DNA of 38,815 nt from JACZSB01 sp965372015. Its GTDB lineage: Bacteria; Fidelibacterota; Marinisomatia; SCGC-AAA003-L08; TS1B11. Position numbers and translations under genes: made by a program. Below, in pieces: positions 33,661 through 38,815 of the stretch. The notes under the pieces were generated by a model. It searched no databases and was not told the origin of the DNA. It saw only the letters and a program-made list of their open reading frames with translations. The stretch covers positions 1 to 38,815 of the forward strand of contig CBDVAP010000014.1 in assembly GCA_965372015.1 (NCBI GenBank), in the 5' to 3' direction. The first letter of the stretch is position 1. Every line of letters starts with the position of its first letter.

Positions 33661-34341
33661 GTGCGAATGCCCGAAAAAATTGTAGCCCTGAGACACCGGA
33701 TGGTAAGTGATCAAATCGTGGCCCGGGGTATTCGCGATCCCCAAATTGTGCGGGCCATGGAAATTATCCCCCGGCACAAGTTTGTCCCCTACACCAAGGC
33801 GCTGGATGCCTACGTGGATGGTCCCCTGCCCATCGGCCAGGGCCAGACCATCTCCCAACCCTACATCACGGCCTACATGACCGAGTTGCTGCACCTGCGT
33901 CCCACCGACCGGGTGTTGGAGGTGGGCACCGGCTCGGGCTACCAAGGGGCCTTGCTGTCCTGCCTGTGTGCGGAAGTTTTTTCTATGGAAATCATCGCCG
34001 CCCACTCGGTCCGGGCCCGCAAGGTGCTGGAGGAGCTGCAGTACACCAACATCCATCTACGGCTGGGTGACGGCCGCGAGGGTTGGGTGGAAGCCGCCCC
34101 CTTCGACCGCATCATTGTCACTGCCGCCGCCCGGGAGCGGGTCCCGCCGGCCCTGCTGCAGCAGCTGGGAGCAGACGGCCGGCTGGTGATTCCCCTGGGT
34201 AAAACGGTGCACAGCCAGAGACTGTTGGTTTACAGCCGGCGTAAGGATAAGCTTATTGAAGAGGAAGATTTGGCGGTGCGGTTTGTGCCGCTGGTGGAGG
34301 GTGGTAACGGACACTTAAGCCGGAAGGCCGGCGTCCCTTAA
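33661..34341 (+). CDS. pcm: Protein-L-isoaspartate O-methyltransferase
   Basis: 226 aa cytoplasmic SAM methyltransferase that repairs isoaspartyl residues. RHRMVSDQIVARGIRDPQIVRAMEIIPRHKFVP, GQGQTISQPYITAYMTELL, the SAM motif VLEVGTGSGYQGALLS and the DGREGWVEAAPFDRIIVTAAA block form the family order with no gap. Either GTG at 33661 or ATG at 33667 could be the start. The stop TAA (34339-34341) overlaps the TAA of the opposite-strand YqgE gene (34338-34340); the palindrome TTAA serves both strands. Confidence 0.95.
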   Translation: MRMPEKIVALRHRMVSDQIVARGIRDPQIVRAMEIIPRHKFVPYTKALDAYVDGPLPIGQGQTISQPYITAYMTELLHLRPTDRVLEVGTGSGYQGALLSCLCAEVFSMEIIAAHSVRARKVLEELQYTNIHLRLGDGREGWVEAAPFDRIIVTAAARERVPPALLQQLGADGRLVIPLGKTVHSQRLLVYSRRKDKLIEEEDLAVRFVPLVEGGNGHLSRKAGVP

Positions 34342-34892
34342 GCAATTCCCCCCGAACCGGAGAACTGCGAAATTTCGATGCCGAACCGGCGCGCGGCCTC
34401 CTGCCACTTGGAGTGGTCCGGCTGCTCGAAGATGAATTCAGGCTCGGCAGGCACTACCAGCCAGTCGCCGTTGGCGATCTCCTGATCAAGCTGGCTGGCC
34501 CCCCAGCCGGCATAACCCAGCGTAAATCGGAACCGGTCCGGTCCCTGGCCCGTTTGGATATCTTTGAAGATCCCCACATTGGTGGACAGGGAAATCCGGG
34601 AAGAAATCCGCTCGGTATCGTCGATAGCGTAATCGGAGGAGTGTAGCACAAACCCCAAGGCCGGCTGGACCGGCCCCCCAAAGTAGACATCCATCACTTT
34701 CAGACCGCCGGTGGGGGCCAGTCCCAATGACTCCAGCACCACCGCTACCTTTCCGGATGCCAGCGGCCGGTTGATTACCATCCCCATGGCCCCTTGAGCT
34801 CCATGATCGCAGATATAGATCACCGTTTTCTCAAAGAAGGTCTCCGAGAGGTGCGGCATAGCGATTAGAAATGTATCCTTGAAATTGTCCAT
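34338..34892 (-). CDS. YqgE/AlgH family protein (UPF0301)
   Basis: 184 aa. MDNFKDTFLIAMPHLSETFFEKTVIYICDH-type opening (in two pieces), GAMGMVINRPLASG, VYFGGPVQP, LGYAGWGASQLDQEIANGDW and the final W/F-rich tail are all family landmarks. In pseudomonads AlgH has been linked to alginate regulation, but the biochemical role of the family is unsettled. I start at ATG 34890-34892 because AGGA is 6 bases upstream; a longer frame to 34940 has no such signal. It ends over the pcm stop. Confidence 0.95.
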   Translation of the reverse strand: MDNFKDTFLIAMPHLSETFFEKTVIYICDHGAQGAMGMVINRPLASGKVAVVLESLGLAPTGGLKVMDVYFGGPVQPALGFVLHSSDYAIDDTERISSRISLSTNVGIFKDIQTGQGPDRFRFTLGYAGWGASQLDQEIANGDWLVVPAEPEFIFEQPDHSKWQEAARRFGIEISQFSGSGGIA

Positions 34893-35041
34893 AAGCTGTC
34901 CTGGTCTCACCCGGCTGCATCGTAGCCTTGCCGGCTCCAAACAGTTGGCCCGAAATAAATACGGGCATAAAACTTAGTACCTTTCCCGCCTTTCTACAGT
35001 AAAAATGTTGCCACAGTCCTGCTGTGGGTGAGCGGCCGCTA

Positions 35042-36253
35042 CTAATATAAAAAACGTTGGAAGCTGTACGGCGAGATTTTGATTCCTTGCCGGCCTACTT
35101 CCCGATCCAACCGGGCCTTCCAGCGGCGGATTTCATCGTGCATCACAGGCGGAGAAAGCGGCCTGATTCCCTCCGCTGCGGCTATGGGCAGATAGGGCGC
35201 CTGAGGGGTGGGGTCGAACCGGGACAGGTATATGATGTCCCCTTTGGTAAGAGGCAGTGAGCGCACCAGGGAAACAGTGTCCGTCAGGTGCTCCTGTTTG
35301 AAGCGCTGCCCTCCCAGCCCTACCATCAGGATCACAACCACCGCCAACTGCGCTGCTTTCAAAGTAGAGACCACCTGGACGATATCTTCCCTGGTACCGG
35401 GTTTCTGCACGAATTCCAACAGGGCCTCACAACCGCTTTCCACACCCAACGACACCCGCCGCAGGCCCAGCTCCTTTAAGGCCCGGTACTGGCTGGCGTT
35501 TTTGCGGGTACCGGTGTAAATGTCCAGGAAGGCATGCAGGCCGCCGGCCTCCAGTAGGGGCTTGACGCTGGTGGTGGCCCGCACTATCTCAAGCAATTCA
35601 ATCAGTCGCTCCTGGGAGATGGCCAAAGCGTTGGCGTCGCCCAGAAAGACCGAGTTACGGTAGGAAAGTCCGGGGCCCATAAAAGACACGACCCGGTCGA
35701 TGTGCCGGCGGAATTCGTCCGGGTCGCGAACCGTAAAGGGCTTATCGCGATAAAGGGTGCAGAAGGTGCAGCGGTTGTAGGTGCAGCCATCGGTAGCCTG
35801 GAGCACCAGAGCCCGGTATTGATCAGGCGGCAGAATCGGTATGTGTCCGTAGATCTGGTGAAACTCGCTGGCGCTGGCTTGCAACCGCTCATAGGTATAG
35901 CCCACGATCCGGCGGAAAACGGCCGCCGTATCCGGGTCGCGCTCCCGGCCGGCCTGATCCTCCAGCAGCAACGCCACCCGTGAGCGATATTTCTCCACCA
36001 ATTTCCCCGATTGCTCAGGGGTGAGAAACTTCTGTTGCAGGTTAACCCCCAGGTGAGTTTCGGTCCGCCAGCGATGCTGGAAAGAATTGTCCAGGCCGCG
36101 GCGCAAGTTAGTGCCGTTCTGATACATCCCGAAAAACCGGCCCTCCAGGTCATAGCTGACTAACTCCTGCCGGGCAAAGGATATAGTCACCGCAGTGGGT
36201 TTGTGGCTCACCAACACCGGCCGTTTTCCAAGTTTCCAACTCGATAGCGCCAT
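35042..36253 (-). CDS. Radical SAM protein
   Basis: 403 aa. The iron-sulfur motif is DGCTYNRCTFCTLYRDKPF: cysteines spaced CX4CX2C rather than the usual CX3CX2C. I recall this from a recognisable radical SAM branch with GCSxNxCxFCxMY motifs. GVESGCEALLEFVQKPG (about 280-296) matches the TIM-barrel ESG motif. The N-terminal 140 residues (VSYDLEGRFFGMYQNGTNLRRGLDN onward, in segments) form a separate domain of unknown role. Reaction and substrate cannot be read from the sequence. It lies between YqgE and the divergent homocysteine S-methyltransferase-like gene, with an approximately 77-base gap. No partner gene is apparent. Confidence 0.88.
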   Translation of the reverse strand: MALSSWKLGKRPVLVSHKPTAVTISFARQELVSYDLEGRFFGMYQNGTNLRRGLDNSFQHRWRTETHLGVNLQQKFLTPEQSGKLVEKYRSRVALLLEDQAGRERDPDTAAVFRRIVGYTYERLQASASEFHQIYGHIPILPPDQYRALVLQATDGCTYNRCTFCTLYRDKPFTVRDPDEFRRHIDRVVSFMGPGLSYRNSVFLGDANALAISQERLIELLEIVRATTSVKPLLEAGGLHAFLDIYTGTRKNASQYRALKELGLRRVSLGVESGCEALLEFVQKPGTREDIVQVVSTLKAAQLAVVVILMVGLGGQRFKQEHLTDTVSLVRSLPLTKGDIIYLSRFDPTPQAPYLPIAAAEGIRPLSPPVMHDEIRRWKARLDREVGRQGIKISPYSFQRFLY

Positions 36254-36330
36254 GGGTGAAATATAGGGTGGCGGCCCAGCCCATGTAGCAGTATTTTTCT
36301 ACTGTGAATCCGTCAGGTTGGGAGTCCGGA

Positions 36331-37242
36331 TTGCTGACCCTTGAAAATTTATTGACTGGCGCACAAGTCATTCTGCTCGATGGAGCGTTGGGCACCGAGC
36401 TGCTCCGACACCGGGTGGAGTTATCGCTGCCCCTATGGTCCGCTGCCGCCCTGGACAGCGCACCCGAGGTTGTCAGTGAAATCCATCGCGATTACCGCAA
36501 TGCCGGGGCAGCGATCATCACCGCCGGTACCTTTCGCACCACCACTTACACTTACCGGTTGGCGGGATTTGAGGAAGCCGAGGCTACCACCCGCGCCCGA
36601 GCAGCTACTTTTAAGGCCGTGTCGTTGGCCCGAGACGCAGCAGCCGGGGTGGCCCTGGTAGCCGGTTCGCTGGCGCCGGTTGGGGACTGTTACACCGCCA
36701 AGGACTATCCCGGCCGGGAAGTGGCCCGCCATACCTACCGGGAGCTCAGCGGCTGGTTGGCCGAAGCCGGGGCCGACCTGGCCCTGATGGAAACCCAGAT
36801 CAACTTGGAAGAGGCCCTACTGGCGCTGGAGGCCGCCACGGCTATGGGGCTGCCGGCCCTGGTATCCTTTCTGGTGGACAAGCAACTACGTCTGTGGGCC
36901 GGCACACCTTTGGCCGAAGCCGTCCGGGCTGCCCGGGAGCAGGGCGCCAAGGGGGTGCTGGTGAACTGTGTCAGCCTGGACATCGCCCAAAAGGCCGCCG
37001 AACACCTGGCCGAAATAACTTCCTTGCCGTTCGGGTTGTATGCCAACGCCGGCCGCAGCCAGCCCGCGCTGGACGGGACCATGGCCGATCTGTATCCTGA
37101 CGAACAATTCGTGGCAGCCGCCCTGGGATGGGTTGACCTGGGAGCCCGCCTGGTTGGTGGTTGCTGCGGTACCACTCCCGCTACGATCCGGCTGCTATGC
37201 CGGCGGCTCGGTGAACTTGCCCTCGACACTACAAAGTTGTAA
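36331..37242 (+). CDS. Homocysteine S-methyltransferase family protein
   Basis: 303 aa, a compact single-domain member (MetH N-terminal/BHMT type), which transfers a methyl group to homocysteine or a related thiol. ILLDGALGTELLRH, ITAGTFRTTTYTYRLAG, the first zinc cysteine in GVLVNCVSLDIA and the terminal zinc pair in VGGCCGTTPATIRLL are intact, so it should bind Zn. The start is taken as TTG at 36331, with GGGAG six bases upstream. A GTG at 36304 adds nine residues but has no ribosome binding site. The methyl donor could be S-methylmethionine or a corrinoid protein. It is 9 bases ahead of a PlsC gene on the same strand. Confidence 0.9.
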   Translation: MLTLENLLTGAQVILLDGALGTELLRHRVELSLPLWSAAALDSAPEVVSEIHRDYRNAGAAIITAGTFRTTTYTYRLAGFEEAEATTRARAATFKAVSLARDAAAGVALVAGSLAPVGDCYTAKDYPGREVARHTYRELSGWLAEAGADLALMETQINLEEALLALEAATAMGLPALVSFLVDKQLRLWAGTPLAEAVRAAREQGAKGVLVNCVSLDIAQKAAEHLAEITSLPFGLYANAGRSQPALDGTMADLYPDEQFVAAALGWVDLGARLVGGCCGTTPATIRLLCRRLGELALDTTKL

Positions 37243-37251
37243 CCTAGCAGT

Positions 37252-37965
37252 ATGCTACAGATTATCATCTCCATCTACCGCTGGACCCTGGGGTGCGTCG
37301 TCTTTTTCTTGGGCGCACCGCTGCTGATCATCGTCACCTTTCTGCCGCCGCGGAGACTGCGGTTTCGGGCGGCGTCCTGGTTGGCCCGCTCCATCCTGTT
37401 CGCATTAGGCGCCCGGTTGAAGGTAGAAGGCCGGTTTCCCAGCGATCGGACCTATATTTTCATGGCCAACCATGCCAGTTTCGCCGACGTGTTCATCCTG
37501 CCGGCCGTCATGCAGGGCTCCTACACCGGCATCATGGCCACCGAGTCCTTCCGCTACCCTGTGTGGGGGGCGCTGGCCAGGCGCTTCCGGGCCATACCGA
37601 TCCGCCGCCAGGACCGGGCCTCGGCCATCACTTCCATCGGCATAGCTGAGCGGCTATTGCAAGACGGCCTGAGCGTGCTGATCCTGCCCGAGGGCACCCG
37701 CACCATCACCGGCCGGATGGGTCCCCTCAAAAAGGGCGGCTTCCACATGGCGCTCAATACCGGCGCCCCGATTCAAGTCGTCGGCATCGAGGGGGCCTTC
37801 CGCTTCAAGCGCAAAACTTCCCGCCTGCTGTGGCCGGGTCCTATCATCGTGCGCTTCGGTAAGGTGATCCCGCCGGAGCGCCACAAGGACATGTCCCTGG
37901 AGGAGGTGATGGCCGAGGTCCGGGAGGAGTTGCTGGTACTCTCGGAGGCGGCGGCCTTGCCCTGA
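37252..37965 (+). CDS. plsC: 1-acyl-sn-glycerol-3-phosphate acyltransferase (PlsC family)
   Basis: 237 aa. It transfers an acyl group to lysophosphatidate in phospholipid synthesis. An N-terminal hydrophobic segment (WTLGCVVFFLGAPLLIIVTF) anchors it to the inner membrane. The acyltransferase block NHASFADVF (HX4D), the FPEGTR-type motif LPEGTRT, and GPLKKGGFHMAL are all present. Length matches the family. It follows the homocysteine S-methyltransferase-like gene after 9 bases. Members vary in acyl acceptor, so the specific substrate is not certain. The TGA at 37963-37965 runs into a hairpin-rich repeat. Confidence 0.92.
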   Translation: MLQIIISIYRWTLGCVVFFLGAPLLIIVTFLPPRRLRFRAASWLARSILFALGARLKVEGRFPSDRTYIFMANHASFADVFILPAVMQGSYTGIMATESFRYPVWGALARRFRAIPIRRQDRASAITSIGIAERLLQDGLSVLILPEGTRTITGRMGPLKKGGFHMALNTGAPIQVVGIEGAFRFKRKTSRLLWPGPIIVRFGKVIPPERHKDMSLEEVMAEVREELLVLSEAAALP

Positions 37966-37970
37966 GCCTG

Positions 37971-38009
37971 ATCCTGAGCCCTTCATCCGCCGAAGGGCGG
38001 ATTCAGGAT
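37971..38009. repeat. Nested hairpin intergenic repeat
   Basis: Perfect complementary segments overlap in two arrangements. The first is ATCCTGA (37971-37977) with TCAGGAT (38003-38009) enclosing ATCCGCC-GAAG-GGCGGAT (37985-38002). The second is GCCCTTC (37978-37984) with GAAGGGC (37992-37998). The two hairpins cannot both form. GAAGGGC occurs again at 38031-38037 as GTCGAAGGGC, a sequence I recall as part of dispersed intergenic repeats in many genomes. It may end transcription of plsC. Confidence 0.55.
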
Positions 38010-38120
38010 AAACTCCGTCGATGGACTGTCGAAGGGCTGGATTGCGACGGACTATGGACGACAGACATCTGACAACTAGCCCCTAACCTCCGCGCCAGTA
38101 GTGCTTAATAATGATATTCC

Positions 38121-38150
38121 TTGGCTTTACAGCGGGGAGGACGATATATT
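38121..38150 (+). promoter_or_regulatory. Possible sigma70-type promoter
   Basis: TTGGCT (38121-38126), 18-base spacer, TATATT (38145-38150): 4/6 and 5/6 matches. It lies 38 bases before the ATG of the RCC1-type lipoprotein gene, in an otherwise featureless part of the 222-base gap. Confidence 0.35.
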
Positions 38151-38187
38151 TCCAGCGAAACATCTAACTGCGGAAAGAAGCTAGCGG

Positions 38188-38815
38188 ATGGTCAGAAATA
38201 GCGACCTGTTATCAAACGGCTCAAAAGGATCTACCTCCTTTTGGGAAAAGCGGCCGAAGATTATCATAGTGACTATCGTCACAATATTGTTTTTTACTAT
38301 GGTTATAACATCTTGTATCTTACCAACAGAACCGGAAGACGAACAGACTGACAGGCCTGTAAACCAACTGGCATCTGATTTTGTTCATGCAGTGATAGAG
38401 TCTGACAGCACGATCTGGACGTGGGGGCCTAATTCTTGGGGTACATTGGGCAATGGAATTACCGAGCATAGTGATTTTCCAGTCCAGGTATTGAATATTA
38501 ACAATGCTGTTGCCGTAGATTTGTTTGCAGGAATGGCTATAGCTGCAGACCGGGATGGAATTATCTGGTTTTGGGGGGAGTACATGACTTATCTAGAACC
38601 ACCCGGCCTGGATACGGTAATTACAACACCGGTTAAGATATCTTATCTACCAGGTGTCAAATCAATTCATGTATTCGCTCTTACTGTTCGTTTATTAAAA
38701 CATGATGGGTCTTTGTGGTTACTAAAACTGGATAATGAAGCTCCATATAATTTCATCGATCCCGAACAGGTAATGGACGTTCATAACGTAAAAAGACTTA
38801 GTGAATTTTTGGTCT
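38188..38815 (+). CDS. RCC1-repeat-like lipoprotein (partial, 3' truncated by window end)
   Basis: The frame is open from ATG 38188 to the end of the window (209 codons). A purine-rich GAAAGAAG lies upstream. The N-terminus is basic, followed by IIIVTIVTILFFTMVITSC with the lipobox ITSC (Cys43). The mature part opens with DSTIWTWGPNSWGTLGNG and a second WFWGEY repeat. These are the Trp-Gly-x-Asn-x-x-Gly-x-Leu-Gly spacing of RCC1-type beta-propeller blades. The remaining blades lie beyond the window. Its GC is lower than that of the genes before it, like some other surface lipoproteins. Likely an envelope-anchored propeller; ligand unknown. Confidence 0.75.
   Translation, partial: MVRNSDLLSNGSKGSTSFWEKRPKIIIVTIVTILFFTMVITSCILPTEPEDEQTDRPVNQLASDFVHAVIESDSTIWTWGPNSWGTLGNGITEHSDFPVQVLNINNAVAVDLFAGMAIAADRDGIIWFWGEYMTYLEPPGLDTVITTPVKISYLPGVKSIHVFALTVRLLKHDGSLWLLKLDNEAPYNFIDPEQVMDVHNVKRLSEFLV

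Noticed and set aside
34338..34341. Shared TTAA serving as stop of pcm and of the opposite gene
   Set aside because: Real overlap but common in compact genomes; no functional meaning suggested.
1..38815. CRISPR array, tRNA/rRNA genes, transposase or integrase
   Set aside because: None was recognised on reading both strands. No regularly spaced repeats were seen. Small structured RNAs cannot be excluded without a covariance-model search.

Overview
The window looks like a chromosomal segment of a Gram-negative bacterium. It encodes several predicted lipoproteins, an outer-membrane barrel, an RND/MMPL exporter and a LolA-like periplasmic protein. High-GC housekeeping genes (valS, ligA, rlmD, pcm, a ubiE/menG homologue, glutamate dehydrogenase) fill most of it. 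The valyl-tRNA synthetase carries a GTDHASIATEAK signature that I associate from memory with Bacteroidetes and other FCB-group enzymes. The multiheme lipoprotein, SbsA/CarboxypepD-like lipoprotein and RCC1-type lipoprotein also fit an uncultivated FCB-group lineage (Marinimicrobia-like). This placement is inference, not proof.

Layout. 1-3709 (+): the end of a TPR-like protein, then a family 2 glycosyltransferase and three nucleotide-sugar enzymes, an extracellular polysaccharide or glycan module. 3893-7585 (+): glutamate dehydrogenase and a large PEP/pyruvate-binding-domain protein. 7612-8208 (-): a small lipoprotein, divergent from 8401-13476 (+), a TetR regulator, RND/MMPL transporter, LolA-like protein and outer-membrane barrel closed by a strong bidirectional terminator. 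Two related palindromes 31 bp apart sit ahead of the TetR gene. 13583-16245 (-): a nine-haem lipoprotein and an XRE/S24 regulator, with a perfect CRP-type palindrome between them. 16338-20656 (-): a two-TM K+ channel with RCK domain, a separate cyclic-nucleotide-binding protein, and valS in one tightly packed unit with a recognisable sigma70-type promoter. 20776-23916 (-): rlmD plus an ABC-2 exporter pair, all overlapping. 24035-25276 (+): an Ig-like lipoprotein.

25537-27158 (+) is a three-gene AT-rich cassette, consisting of a TIGR04255-like protein and two small uncharacterised proteins. Its base composition clearly differs from both flanks and it is bracketed by a 9-bp direct repeat. It is the best candidate here for a horizontally acquired, undescribed system. 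27196-31256 (-): a class V aminotransferase, a small secreted protein and ligA overlap as one operon. 31355-37965: ubiE/menG-like methyltransferase, PspC protein, phytase-like esterase, pcm, YqgE/AlgH, a radical SAM protein, a homocysteine S-methyltransferase-family protein and a PlsC acyltransferase. After a nested-hairpin intergenic element, 38188 to the end is the start of an RCC1-type lipoprotein cut by the window edge.

No rRNA, tRNA, CRISPR array, transposase or integrase was recognised. No gene-free gap exceeds about 260 bases. GC figures are by-eye estimates from sampled lines.
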